Assembly: GCA_025603075.1 (NCBI GenBank)
Contig: MU626404.1
Location: 1-49,417 of the forward strand
Length of the DNA stretch: 49,417 bases
Reading direction: 5' to 3'
From: Neoconidiobolus thromboides FSU 785
Lineage: Eukaryota > Entomophthoromycota > Entomophthoromycetes > Entomophthorales > Neoconidiobolaceae
Shown: piece after piece, positions 9,827 through 22,512 of the stretch
Position numbering within the stretch: position 1 is the first letter of the stretch
How the letters are laid out: every line of letters begins with the position of its first letter
Position numbers and translations under genes: made by a program
The notes under the pieces: generated by a model
Databases searched by the model: none
What the model saw: the letters and a program-made list of their open reading frames with translations, nothing else
Told to the model about the DNA's origin: nothing

Positions 9827-11180
9827 GTATAATGTTTTTAACTATTTTGGGTTTTTGAATAAATAGAATATTTGCTATATTTGGATCAATTAATAATATA
9901 ACTTTTTGAATGTTTTCTTGATTTCGTTTATTTGTTCATTTTTTGTTTGTAAACTTCAAAAAAATATTAGTTGTTTTATAAAAAAAATATCTTGCTTTTT
10001 CGCAATATTTTAATTTGAAGCTCCTAAGTTACTTAAGTTTCATGGCAGCTTATCAAAAATACTGAAATTGTCAAAAGTTTATAGAGACAAGTTCTCACAA
10101 TAACTAAGTTCAATATATTATTTAGTTAATGTGAGTATTCAAATTACTACAAAATTAAGCTGGAGCTTATCAGTTCACAGAAAGATATTAAAAATAATGT
10201 TGGTGTCAGGGCCACTAATCAAATTGCTTACTTTCCGAAGCTTGATGCCATAATTAGACAAGATTCAATAGAGTTGAAACATTTCAAAAAATAATATAAG
10301 AAGGCCATAACAAAATCATTACAAACTTTGGTGACATGTTATCAAATAAAAATATAAGATATGGTAACTCAATGGATTCTATACTCATAGAAAGTATAAG
10401 CAATTGGATCTCTTCTTCTGGATCTCTCTTCATTGAACTTTATTTTACACTCATTTCCGGAATAAACCATACTCTTAAGCCTTACCAATCTAGTTAACTT
10501 GATTTAGATATTAGATTACAATATATTCGTTTAAGAAAACCTCAATACTTCCCGTTTTTATTGGTCAAGCATTGGGTTTGCCTTACTCTACCTTGCTTTA
10601 CATTAACTTATCAATTAGTGCGTCATTGGATTTAAGGAGTTTAAAGCTACTATGCCTTTTATTTACAAATGTGTTATTTAGTAGTAATAAGCAGAAATAT
10701 GTTTGATCCTATTAAGGGTAACTAAAGTCCGTTATGCCTTTAAATATAGGACTGGCCTAACTTGGGAGCTCTCTGTATTGAGAAACTAGATCAGGATAGA
10801 GGTCATAGATTAAACACACCTTTTCTTTGATTTTTATAAAAAAGTAGAAAATCTAGCTTTTGGATTGTTTAGGATACCTCTTTTATTCTAACTCTTTGGG
10901 CATCAAGGACGTAATGTCCTTGCTTAACAGCCTTAATTATGCAATATCGCTTGAATAAACAAGGTTGATTAAAAAATTGAGCTTGAACCAAATAGAATTT
11001 TTGATAAATCTAGTATATAAAGGGTTGATGGTATGAAATTTAAGCATAAAAATAAAAATTAGAGATGCTTTTTACAAAATTTCCTTGCCCAAAAATGTGG
11101 AATATTTTTTTAAATTTTATTAATTCATTAAAATTTTTAAGTTTAAGTTTTTAAGCTTTTGTATCTTTTTAACAATAAAA
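9827..11180. other. Intergenic sequence with possible decayed coding stretch and SF3A3 promoter
   Basis: Between about 10200 and 10960 the base composition is less AT-biased and short open stretches occur, for example a 40-codon frame from the ATG near 10372, but they are broken by stops and I recognise no family. A strong TATATAAAG sits at 11014-11022, about 160 bp before the SF3A3 start. Confidence 0.35.
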
Positions 11181-12824
11181 ATGAATCAAACAATTGAAAA
11201 ACAACGTCAGTTATATCAAGAAATTGAAATCATCGAACAAGCCATTGTAGATCAATATCATCAAAAAACGAAAACAGTAAGCTATTTATTCTACTTTAGT
11301 AAAAAATCCATCCACTAACTTTATCTTCCCTCATAGTACAAAGAAAAACTCCAATTAGAACAACAAGTGAATCTGTATCTGACCTCCATACAATCCCGTG
11401 GAGAAAAACTAAACTCATTATATCATGATGAAACTGTCAAGCGAGAAATTGAAGAAATTGGGACTGGGGACTTTGGTTTATTTTATAAAAAAGTAAAAAA
11501 TATACGCGATGGTTATCAAAATAAACCTACTTTATTAGTTGAACCTGTAGGATTGAATTTATTGGCAGCAATTGGACGTGCCGATATTGAAAAAGATCTG
11601 TTTTCTGGTGAAGAGAAAGATGGCAAATATTTGGATTTGATTCAATGCTTTGATTTATTTTTTAACTTACAGATTAATGATAAAGGCTATTTGGAATATT
11701 TAGAAGGTTTGAATGAGTTTGATAAAATTCCATTAGCTAAAAAGGAGACGAAATATCAAGAGTATTTGAACACTTTGATCAGCTATTTGGAATCTTACTT
11801 TATTAGAGCTAGACCCTTATTTGATTATTTAGGACTAAAAAAGAAAGGCGAAGAAGAGCTTAATAACTTATGGAGTGAAGGAAAAGTTGTAGGTTGGCCA
11901 ATGGCAGGAAAAAATGAATTGTTTTGTAACGCATGTAATAAAAGTTTTACTAATGAAGCAGTGTATCAAAATCATTTAACTGGAAAAAAACATATCAAAA
12001 ACCAAAAACTGTTGGAAAATAACGAGGAGCAAAGGGATAATAGTAGTAATGATAATAATGATCCTAAATTTAAGATGGCTTGTATGGAACATGTAGTTAA
12101 AGTTTATTTAGAGGAGTTAAAGGAGATATTAGAAGATACTAAACTTAATATTGAAAGAAAACAAAGTTTGACAGAAAGGGAAAGAGAGGTAATATAATAC
12201 TCTACTAATAAATGAGTAAAAGCATATTTGACATTAACATTAATTCAATATAGATTGAGCAACAGGAAGCTGCAGAAAGTGAAAGTGAAAAGGGAGGGTC
12301 CGATACAGATGAAGATGATGAAAGAATTTATAATCCATTAAAACTACCATTAGGATGGGATGGTAAACCCATTCCATATTGGTTATATAAATTACATGGA
12401 TTAGGAGTGGAATATCCTTGCGAAATTTGTGGTAACTTTGTTTACATGGGTAGAAAAGCATTTGAAAGACATTTTCAAGTAAGAATTCTTATAAAAATTA
12501 AGTATCAATTAGAGATATTAATGCTTTATTTTACTTGATTTTAGGAATGGCGTCACGCTCATGGTATGCGTTGTTTAGGTATACCTAATACCAAACATTT
12601 TAATGAAATTACTTCTATACAAGATGCTTATTCACGTAAATTTTTTGTTATTTATTTAGAATGTATTTTGAGGATTAATTTATTTTTTAGTTTGGGAAAA
12701 ATTAAAAACAAAAGCTAAAGTAGAAATTCAAGATACAGAAACATTAGAAGAATTTGAAGATGACCATGGTCATGTTTATAATAAGAAAACTTATCTCGAT
12801 TTAAAAAGACAAGGTATTATTTAA
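11181..12824 (+). CDS. SF3A3: Splicing factor 3A subunit 3 (SF3a60/Prp9), five exons
   Basis: Exons 11181-11276, 11337-12188, 12254-12478, 12545-12635 and 12691-12824; introns of 55-66 nt. The product is about 465 residues (human protein 501). Order of features: N-terminal coiled helix with [10 protein letters not shown]; the SF3a60 core with [10 protein letters not shown] and [13 protein letters not shown]; a C2H2 finger at about 229-251 ([17 protein letters not shown]); an acidic linker; and the most conserved block, [20 protein letters not shown], then CEICG at 372-376 and the finger ending [19 protein letters not shown]. The C-terminus is DLKRQGII, matching DLKRQGLL of the family. It belongs to the U2 snRNP and acts in prespliceosome assembly in the nucleus. 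The second intron contains TACTAATAAA. Identification is secure. Confidence 0.96.
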
Positions 12825-12994
12825 TATTTAAATGATAATATAGATGATATTTCTTTTTATTTGATTATTTGATTAAAGTCAAGGGTCTCACTTTTTGTTA
12901 TCGTTTATTTTCAATTTTATTGGCTATTATGTTTTTAATTTATATTTCATGTCATAAGTTGTTTTTATAAAAATTACAATAACTTTTTGATTAA

Positions 12995-15128
12995 ATGATA
13001 TTCAATAAGTTAAAAACTCACTTTATACCAAAATTAAGGTTTTATCCTAATAAAAGTAAATTTATTAGTACAATTTATTAATATAATAATATTGAATAAA
13101 TTATAGCTTATATTAAAACATTAAATAAAATAAGTTATAAACCACTTGGTTTATTAGTATTAGTAGTAGGTGGAAGTGGTTTAAGCGGTAAAATATTATT
13201 AGAGGCCAATACTAAATTACCATCAGATATAGAAATAAACAAATTAAAAAATGAAGCCATAAAACCAGTAATTGAAGAAGTAGGGGAGGAAGTGATAATA
13301 CATAAAGGAAGCAACAGTATCATCAAAGTATTAAAAAAGCACTATAAATTAATCCTCATAGCCATCCTAAGTAGTATTTTAAGTACATTAATAGGAATCA
13401 AATTACCCATGGCATTAGCTAGTTTAGTAAAATTAATTAACCAAAATGGTGCACTTAACTTAACCATTTTAAACCAACAATTAATAAAGTTAATCAAATT
13501 AATTGGCATTAATGCAGTAGCTGTAGGCTTAAATATCGTGACTATTAATTATACAGTAGAACAAGTATTTAAAGAGATCAAATTAGCTTTATTACAAAGT
13601 TTATTATATATGGATTTAGCTATATTAGAAAGTAAAAGAAAAGCAGAGTTAGTAGATAAAATTTGGTCGCAATACAATGAAGCTAAAAGTTTATTTAAAG
13701 TTTTATTGTTTAAGGTAAAACCACTAGTTTTTTATTATTTGTTTAATTATATATTAATTGATTTATTAGGGTATCCCTTGTCTCACAACAATCCTAGGCT
13801 CCAGTTACAACTTATATAGTATTTCTCCAATGTTAAGTAATTACTTAATAGTTACTTTACCAAGTATCTATTTAGTATTATATTTTTATGGTAATATACT
13901 AAGAAGTTGTCGAAAACAATGTATGAATAGTGAGTCTTATAACCAAGGTTTAAGTATGGAAATCATGAATGGAATACGTACAGTTAGGGCCTATGCCATG
14001 GAAGAAAAAGAGATAGAAAATTATGATGAAAATTTAACTCAACTAATTCATTATAATAATTTATTTTCGTTTCATTTAAGTTTATTCAAATCTTTCATTA
14101 ATTTATCATTGGGTTTAACAACTGCAGGGATATTTTATATGGGTGCTAATAACGTTGTAAAAGGCTCTTTATTACAGGAAGATTTAATAGCTTATTTATT
14201 AACAGTACAAAATATGCAACGTGCTTTAGATTTATCAGGCTCCATATTTGGACAAATAATGAAAGGTAGATCCAGTATAAAAAACATAATTTATTATATT
14301 CAACTACCCTCATCCTCCACATTAAAAAGTTCAAAAAACCTAAAACCATTAGTATCTGGAAAAATTGATTTTGTTATTAATCATTTTGAATATAAAGATC
14401 AACAACCAGTATTAAAAAACGTAAGATTAACAATACCACCTGGTACTACTTTAGCCTTGTGTGGTGCTTCAGGTTCTGGAAAGAGTACTATAGCTGCTTT
14501 ATTGGAACGATTTTATGATTTAAATGAAAATCAAGGACATATATTTATTGATGGTATTAATATTCAAGATTATGAACCTAATTATTTAAGAGGAGAAATA
14601 ATTGCTTATTTAGAACAAGAACCTACTTTATTTAAAGGAACAATTAAAGATAATATAGTATATGGATCAAAATATACAGTAGAAGATGTACAAGAGATTC
14701 AACAAGCAGCTGAATTAGCTAATGCATGGGAATTTATTGAAAATTTAAGTGATGGGCTAGATACTGTTATTGATGAAAAAGGTAGTAATTTATCTGGTGG
14801 TCAAAAACAGAGAATATCAATAGCAAGAGCTATTATAAAAAATCCAAAAATATTAATTTTAGATGAAGCTACTTCAGCTTTAGATACCATTTCTGAAAAA
14901 AAGGTTCAAAATGCATTATATAATTTGATGAAAAATAAGACCACTTTGATTATTGCTCATAGACTATCTACAATCGTCAATGCTGATAATATTGCTTTAT
15001 TACAATCACCAAAGAATAATAATTCTGTTGTGGAACAGGGGAGCCATGATATGTTATTAAAATTGAAAGGTAAATATTTTGAATTGTTTTACTCAGCTAG
15101 AGATAAACATAAGGATACTATTGAATGA
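12995..15128 (+). CDS. Mitochondrial ABC half-transporter, ABCB8-like, three exons
   Basis: Exons 12995-13067, 13107-13714 and 13770-15128; about 679 residues. Exon 1 (24 codons, MIFNKLKTHFIPKLRFYPNK) is basic and free of acids, like a mitochondrial presequence. A membrane domain follows, with helices near 108-130 and 150-175. NGIRTVRAYAMEEKEIE before the nucleotide-binding domain matches ABCB8 best. The ATPase has Walker A GASGSGKST (459-467), Q-loop EQEP, signature LSGGQKQ (568-574), Walker B ILILDEATSALD (588-599) and switch His 624 (IIAHRLS). Half transporters of this kind dimerise in the inner mitochondrial membrane; ABCB8 is linked to the mitochondrial ATP-sensitive potassium channel and iron handling in animals. 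Exon 1 is less sure: its donor is GTACAA, but an upstream exon is needed because a stop precedes exon 2. It starts 170 bp after SF3A3. Confidence 0.87.
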
Positions 15129-15837
15129 TGAGGTAATGAGATAGAGGATTAGATTTTATATTTCTTAAGAATAAAAATATATTCTATTATCATAACTTTA
15201 TTTTTTTAATTAAATTTTAATTCTATAATAAAATATCATTATTACAACGTATATGAAAACCAAATTATTTGAAAATTTAATAAATTTTCAAAATGAAAAT
15301 GACATCATTTCCTTAATAAAAAAATTTCGAAAAATATTAATAAGTCTAAATTCAGTACAAAAATTTAACCTTAAGGAAAACATGCTTTTCTATTTATTTA
15401 ATTCACTATAAAACATGAATATTCATTTTATTCAATCCACAATAAAACTACCTCAATCTACTTGTACTTCAATCTGATTGCTTAAGTTTTTCAATGAATA
15501 AGAGATTTAATAATATCAGGTGATGTGGCTTTTCATTAAATTTATTTTAAGAATAATAATTAAATGAACATTTAAAATAAATTTCTATCAAATAAGTAAA
15601 ATTATCTGATAAAAATTGAACTGAATTTGACATGATATTGGCTCCAAATTTAATATTTTCCCACCACCAATTAAAAGCCCTGATGATTTGACCATATTCT
15701 TGAAACCTGATGAATTAATCAACCAGTGGTTAACTATTATAAAATACACTATAAATACCCCCAACTACCTCCAGACTATTACATTTTATTGATTATAAAC
15801 TTTGATTTCAATTTTTATAGCTACTTGAATTTACTAA
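15129..15837. promoter_or_regulatory. Intergenic region containing the arginase promoter
   Basis: Holds a TATAAATA box at 15750-15757 and GATA-like motifs (ATCTGATAA near 15604). The first half is the 3' flank of the ABC transporter and shows nothing else. Fungal arginase genes are usually nitrogen-regulated, which would fit GATA sites, but the motifs alone prove nothing. Confidence 0.4.
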
Positions 15838-15899
15838 GTAAGTCTTTAAAACCTCCTCTCTTTATAATTTAACGATACTAACTTTTTTATTTCTATTAG
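15838..15899 (+). other. 5'-UTR intron of the arginase gene
   Basis: Donor GTAAGTC, a perfect TACTAAC branch site and acceptor CTATTAG, 62 nt in all. It ends five bases before the start ATG. Confidence 0.7.
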
Positions 15900-15904
15900 C
15901 AACC

Positions 15905-17029
15905 ATGACTACGATTAAGAATAAATTTTTATCTACTAGCACCGTAGGTATTATTCCAGTTGCCTTCACAGATGGACAAGTAAGTTAACACTATCTTTTG
16001 TATTTTGACCTTATTAATCCCTTACTTTTAGCCTAGAAAAGGAGTTGAAAAAGGTCCATCCCATTTATTAGAAGCTGGTTTAGTACAACAAATTCAAGAA
16101 CTTGGGTATAATGTAGAATTTGATGGCAAAATTCATAATTTTGAAGAAATTCGACCACAAAGTGATCCAGATGTTGGTGTAGCTAAAAATCCAAGATTTG
16201 TTGGTGCAGTTGCCGAACAAGTAAATTTAAAAGTAGCTGAAGAATTAAAAAAAGGTCACTTTGCTTTAACTTTGGGTGGTGATCATTCTATTGGTTTAGG
16301 TACTACTACAGGTACCTTAGATGTATTCCCAGATGCTTGTGTTATTTGGGTAGATGCTCATGCTGTAAGTGAATTGTTTTAATATGTTAAATAAGTTTAT
16401 TTATTTTTATTCTAGGATATCAATGGTGTTGATGATACTGAAACTGGTAACTTACATGGATGTCCATTATCTTGGGCTGTTGGTGTATCTCGTGTTATTG
16501 AAGGCTTTGAATGGATCTTAAAAAGTCAAAAACAACCACGATTAAATCCTAATTCTTTAGTTTATATTGGATTAAGAGATGTTGATAAAGCAGAAAGAAG
16601 AATCTTAAAAGAACATAACATTAAAGCTTTCTCTATGCATGAAGTCGATAAATATGGCATTGGTAAGGTAGTCGATATGGCTTTAGATCATGTTAATCCA
16701 GATAGAAACCGCCCAATTCATCTTTCTTATGATGTCGATGCTTTAGACCCCTCGATTATTCCTGCTACTGGTAAGTTTTTTCTGAAATTTTAACCATTTT
16801 ATATAGTTGTTAATTTCTTTTCTTTTTAGGTACCCCAGTTCGTGGTGGATTAACTTTTAGAGAAGGTCATTATATTTGCGAAGCTTTATATGAAACTGGA
16901 TTAGTTGTAGCTATGGATTGTGTTGAAGTTAATCCTGATCTTTCTTATAAAAAAGAAGATTTAGAAATCACTGTTAAAACGGCTTGCTCTTTAATTCGTG
17001 CTGCTTTAGGGGAAGGTTTACTCAATTAA
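15905..17029 (+). CDS. Arginase, four coding exons
   Basis: Coding exons 15905-15979, 16032-16364, 16416-16770 and 16830-17029; about 320 residues, the normal arginase length. It converts L-arginine to ornithine and urea with a two-manganese centre. All metal-binding signatures are present: GGDHS (107-111, His110), DAHAD (133-137) and YDVDALDPS with Asp242 and Asp244. GNLHG after DAHAD and ATGTPVRGGLTFREGHY near the C-terminus also match. The second coding intron falls inside the metal motif, between DAHA and D. There is no targeting peptide, so it is probably cytosolic like yeast Car1. No single open frame covers it, so it is easily missed. A TATA box and a 5'-UTR intron lie upstream. Confidence 0.95.
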
Positions 17030-17611
17030 GTGAAAAAAAGAATTTTTGATTTTTGTATAAAATTATGTTTTTGATTAGAAAAATAGCGTTTCCACTTTTT
17101 TTTACTTTAAACTTTATCTTTCATTAAACTTATTAATATATAACTAATAGAACAAAGAAGCAAAATATTTTAGAAAAATAAGAACAGAACATGAAACAAG
17201 TTTTTTATTAACTGTATTCACTTGTATCTCTATTATGTAATTAGTACTTATAATCTGATAAAAAAAGTCTAAACTAAATAAAATAAAATAAAATAAAATA
17301 AAATAAAATACAGATAATATTAAAATAAATAAGTTCCATAATTTATTCGAGTATCCTTTACTTTATCCACACTATCAACTAACTGTTATAACATTGCTTT
17401 TAAAGTCAAATTAAAAACTCAATTCATCAATTTATTAAATAATTAACTTAAAATTTGATTCGAAATCTCTCTGCCCATGATCTCTGCTTCAAATAATATT
17501 TCAACATTATATTAAAAACTAATTTAATAAACTACTCATTTAAAAGCTACCCTCAATCATTTTAAATAACTAACACAAGATCGAATTCTTTTCACTTTCT
17601 CCTAGTTAACT
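17030..17611. other. Convergent 3' flanks with AAATA microsatellite
   Basis: Gap between the arginase and the Zn2Cys6 gene, which converge. An AAATA pentanucleotide tract of seven to eight units covers 17275-17311. Nothing else is seen. Confidence 0.5.
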
Positions 17612-19444
17612 TTAATAGTTTTTACAACATCCCTTAAATAATTGTAATTTATTAAAATAAAATTCATGTAATAATGGCCACCTTGGATTTTTAACATTTT
17701 CAAAAGTAGCTAATAACCGATTCAATGCTAATTTAATATTTTGATTATTAGGTTGATTGGAGGGATATTTGATTGCTAAATGTAATGCAAACGCAGCTAA
17801 ATAAATATTAAAATACCATAAGGGACCAGAAAATACATCAATTCTTGGTACTAAAAATAAAAATATTTTACAACTTAATAATGCGGCTGCTGTGGCTATT
17901 GGGTTTGAACTTTCGGTTAAAGTTGTAAAATTAGGATAGTGTAAAAGAATGATAGAATTATTATTGAGAATATGTAAGGACATGTATTGATACGCTTGTA
18001 TATTATCTTTAGAGCCACGTTGATTTTCTTTATACCAAAAATTATTTAACGGATATTTGGTATTTAAATAATTTCTCCAAGAAGTCACTTTTTCTATATA
18101 ATGTTTGACTTTTTTTTTATATGTTATTTCTCTATCTTTTATTATTGATAATAACTTATATTTTTTTGAATTTGAATAATTATTATCTGTTTCTAATAAA
18201 CTTCGATTTAATGAATGAATCATTGTCATTTTGGAGATTAAATATAATTCAATGATAAAGAAATTACTATTTTCTAATAAGGCATAGCGTTCTAATTTGG
18301 AATGTTTACATAATTTAGATTGAAATGTATTATTAGGGTCGTGGATCGGACACCATTCTGAAGTGACTGAATATTCAATTAATAGGTTACTTTCATTTTC
18401 ATGTAACAATAAAGGCTTATCAAACATTAAACTAACACATCGATCCACTAATAAACTACCCCACCACCCTCTAATTAATAATTCTCGTTCTACTAAATCT
18501 TTTTTTAAATTATTAGTAGGCATCTCTAATATTTTATTTAATTCTAATAAACCAGCAAATCTATTATAAATATTCAATATTATTCAATTATTATTATTAT
18601 TGTAAATTTATAAATCAATTCTTACCTCGTTGCTAAACCTAATTGATAGATAATAATAAAAACAAATTTGATTAATAAATAACTATAATAGATTTAAAAA
18701 AATAGATTTAAACTTACCAGCATGTTTCCAACCCAACCAAAGTTTATTTCTACAATGAAAAAAGAAATTTAAATGTAAATGAGACATTACTTTAAAAATC
18801 TCTGGATTACCGATAGTATTACTTAATAAAGCACTTGCCAATTTTGCATATTTGAATCCATCTTTTTCCATTTCTTTAGAGTACATAGTCGCAATAGCCA
18901 AAACGGAATAAAATAAATGATGATTTTGATAAATTGCTTTAAAAAAAGTGGGTTTATAAATGAGTGGTACAAATGGATAATAACAGGTGACATATAATTT
19001 TAATAATTTTTTTAATTTACAATTACTTTTTAATAAGATACCATAACCTTCATCTGAAGAATTGATCGTTAATTGACGTAATAAAATTTCTTCATAACTT
19101 GTATTTAATGCCCCTGTACATTTGAAATTATCTGGTAATCCATAAAGTATTGTTATTATTTTTTCGCTTATATCCGATAATTTTTCGATCACATATTTAT
19201 ACCGCCGACGTAAATCAATTTGTTCTAATTTTAATTTATTGGTATTATTTAATTTAATTGGGGTATAATGACATTCATTATTACTATTGAGACATCGAGT
19301 ACAACTAGGACGTTTGCGATCACATCGACCCTTTCGTTTTCGACAAAAATCACAACTTAAATAAAATGGTTGTTCCGATTGATTATCCATTTCTTCCAAA
19401 TTCTCTTCTCCTTTAAATTGAATTTTTAATCGTTTACTAGACAT
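17612..19444 (-). CDS. Zn2Cys6 fungal-specific transcription factor with a 13-nt microexon
   Basis: Minus-strand exons 19444-18718, 18638-18626 and 18560-17612; about 562 residues. The Gal4-type cluster has Cys 31, 34, 41, 48, 51 and 58 with CX2CX6CX6CX2CX6C spacing, followed by a basic linker and a likely coiled-coil (about 72-95). The fungal-specific central domain begins near LKLYVTCYYPFVPLIYKPTF, with LFYSVLAIATMYS. Its signature WKHAGLATRFAGLLELN is produced only by splicing in the 13-nt exon (GTTTAGCAACGAG), which supplies GLATR. Without it both large exons end in stops. Such proteins activate nutrient or secondary-metabolism genes in the nucleus; the target is unknown. It converges on the arginase gene, which does not by itself imply control of arginase. 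Confidence 0.88.
18626..18638 (-). other. 13-nt microexon of the Zn2Cys6 gene
   Basis: Preceded by CAATTAG and followed by GTAAGAA on the minus strand. It restores the frame (727 + 13 + 949 nt is divisible by three) and a conserved motif of the domain. Confidence 0.75.
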
Positions 19445-20793
19445 AACTTATTAAATCTCGTTATTGGAAGTTCCTATTAATATAATTGAAAATAAGAGAT
19501 AAGTTATCTCTTTTTATTATTATTAAACTGATCGTTTTGTTTTATACCCTTATCTAATAAAATATTGAATTGACTTTTATTTTGAAGGTTCAAATCTAAT
19601 GTTTGCTTGTTTATGTCAATTTTTACAATTACTAATCATTGGTTTAAATTAATAGCTTAAATAAAAAGAATGCAATTGAATTTATTCTTTTTATTAAAAT
19701 TAGCAATTATGTTTGTTAGCCTAACTTGGAGTTACTGTTCTATCAGATGTTAGAATCACTATGATTAAAAATGCTGGAATAATTTAATAAATTACATTTA
19801 CTTTCTACAGTAGTCAATGACTAGGATCAAATATTCTTTAAAAGGATGAGTGGAACGTAAGTGTCAGAAATTCTATTAGTTTCCGTATCTTTTCAATACA
19901 TTAATTTAGGGTTAAAATAGTTCAATTTAATACAATTAAAAATCTAGAATATCTGTATTAAAAATTCAATTGGTATTATCCAATCTAAATGTAGTTTGTA
20001 TACTTTTTATTTGTTGCTTTTTTAATTTAAAGGTATCAAAATAAAAACAAATAACCATTACTATTATACCATTTAAATGAATTTATTTACAAATAAAGAG
20101 TGCATAAATTATGTTTCAACTGGAATGACAATACTAACTCCTTATATCTCTGCTTCAATTCTTTTATCGTTTTTCTAGTGGTATTTAGAATTAAATCATT
20201 CATAAATTCTATTTTTAAACATTAATCCTATATTTATTAGAATTTCAATATGAGTTTATTTTTCAAATAAACAGTTAATTAAGTCAAAAGAAAGTAACAA
20301 CAGTTATATCTACTAATTACTAATCTAAGGAAATTGAATTTTTTATACTTTTGTTATCTGATTACATAATTGAAGCTAAAGAATTCAAGTAACCAGGGTA
20401 AATTTAATAATTTAATATATTAAACCAATACAACTAATAGAATCAATAGTACCACTATTATATGATTTTATGCAATTTTTAATATTTAATATTTAATTAA
20501 TGTGCTTTTTGAATCAAACCCAGAATCTAATAAATTTATTCATAGGAATTCAATGTTTTGATAGTGATTTTTTGGGCAGATCCTTTATTTTAATAACTTT
20601 CTCTATGGATTTAAAAACCTGTCTATTCTCAAACTTAATCTTGAATTACTAAATATAGTAAGGATTATGAAATCGTAATTTTTTAAGATTTAAAAAATTC
20701 AGGGTTCTATTTGTAAGCAACCTTAGAAAGATAAGAGGTAATAAAAAATAAATTAAGGAGAAAACTATTATTATTATTTAATGTATTAATTTG

Positions 20794-20796
<3 letters not shown>

Positions 20797-20832
<36 letters not shown>

Positions 20833-20833
20833 G
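20797..20833. repeat. AAT trinucleotide microsatellite
   Basis: About twelve consecutive AAT units in non-coding DNA. The same trinucleotide encodes the Asn tract of the neighbouring Rho GEF gene. Confidence 0.85.
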
Positions 20834-21035
20834 TGACAATAATAAAGTAAATAATTTTTATTAATTATTAATATACAAAAAGGTTTAGTTGTCTATAATT
20901 TAATCTTAATAAGTATAAGAAGGATAAACTATAATTGATTTTAATAAATAAAATAAATCTCAAATTTGCGTTGATTAATTATTAGATAATATTAATATTA
21001 AGCTATTATCAATAAATAATAAATATTAAAATATT

Positions 21036-21135
21036 AAAAATAAAAATAAAATATTAAAAATAAAATATTAAAAATAAAATATTAAAAATAAAATATTAAA
21101 AATAAAATATTAAAAATAAAAATAAAAATAAAAAT
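21036..21135. repeat. 14-bp minisatellite (ATTAAAAATAAAAT)
   Basis: About five near-perfect head-to-tail copies, grading into AAAAAT units on the right side. Confidence 0.75.
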
Positions 21136-21276
21136 AAATCAAAGAATTCAACTTTCAACTTTTATAAATTAAAACAATAATAATAAAGAAAAAAAAAATA
21201 AAAAATAAACTTGATTCGTTCAATAATTGAACATTAATTGATAATAACCTTTTCGTAATTGTTTTCTTTTCTCTTT

Positions 21277-22443
21277 TTATACATTCAATGCCTTTAAATG
21301 ACATTCTAATACATGAGTAAACTCAGCGTGTTGTCTTATAGTAGGATGTTGTAATACAAAATATTGTTTTCTTTTCAATTCCAATTTCTTCATTTTGTCC
21401 ATTTCTTCTCCCACTTTCTCCACTTTCTCAACATTATCCAGTAATTGACATACAATAACAGATATATTAACTAATTTTTCATTATCCAAAACCTTAACTA
21501 ACTTGACCATTTTTAAATCTGTCAATTGCAAAAACTTCCATTTATTCATTTGAATGGACCATAGTTTTTTACTAACTGCTAACATAATAAATGTTGGATA
21601 TAAAAATAATTTGATTCTTCGTCGTGATTTTAAATCATATGCTTCTGATAAAAATACTTGTTTATACCCACCATTACGTAACATAGTAGGACAATTATCC
21701 ACTAAAGAATAGATTGCTTCTGCTGTGGCTTTTTCTTCTTCACTACGTCGGGTTTCATTGGCTTCTATTGCTAGTTTTGTCATCATTTCAACTGCATTAG
21801 CTAAAGGTATATAATCTGGATGATCTACTAAGGTACGATTTTTTAGTGTTTGTAATAATAAAGAATATCTTGTTAATCTTTGAATAGGTAATATTAACAT
21901 TTCTTTTAAGGTTTGTCTTGCTGGATTGATCGATGCTTTAGATTGTAGATATTCTTTAAACTTTAAATTATTATTTTCAAGGGTTGTTATAGTATCAATA
22001 GAAATCAAATAATTTTGGACATAATTTAAATAACATAAAAACTTCTTTTGACGTGATAAAAATTCATGGCCAATACATGAAGTGTCATAATTCCATTGAT
22101 GTAATTGAATACAATTATCTAAACTAGACCATAATTCTTGACTTAATTCAATTATAGGTTCAATTTTACCAAAGATTAAATTTAACATTTGAGTATTAAT
22201 ATGAAGTTTGAAATCTAATTCTGTTCTTAATGGTGTATAAAATAATTGTAATATTAATCTTAAATTATTTAAAAAATTTAATTCAGTTTCAATTAATTCT
22301 TGTATTAAATAATATCGATGTTGATGCCAACTTAATTCTTCTTCTTCATTTTTAGGTGAAATTGAAGGTGTATCTCCAAATTCAGATGATTTACATGATG
22401 GAGTAGGTGATATTTCATTATAATTAATATTATTTAATTGTAA

Positions 22444-22512
<69 letters not shown>

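Larger units (their letters stand above)
19445..21276. other. Long intergenic region with AAT and 14-bp tandem repeats
   Basis: The left part is the upstream flank of the Zn2Cys6 gene and the right part the 3' flank of the Rho GEF gene. No gene is visible. The repeats at 20797-20833 and 21036-21135 are listed separately. Confidence 0.5.

Noticed and set aside
12240-13326. Minus-strand frames opposite SF3A3 exon 3 and the ABC transporter
   Set aside because: Antisense shadows of well-supported exons.
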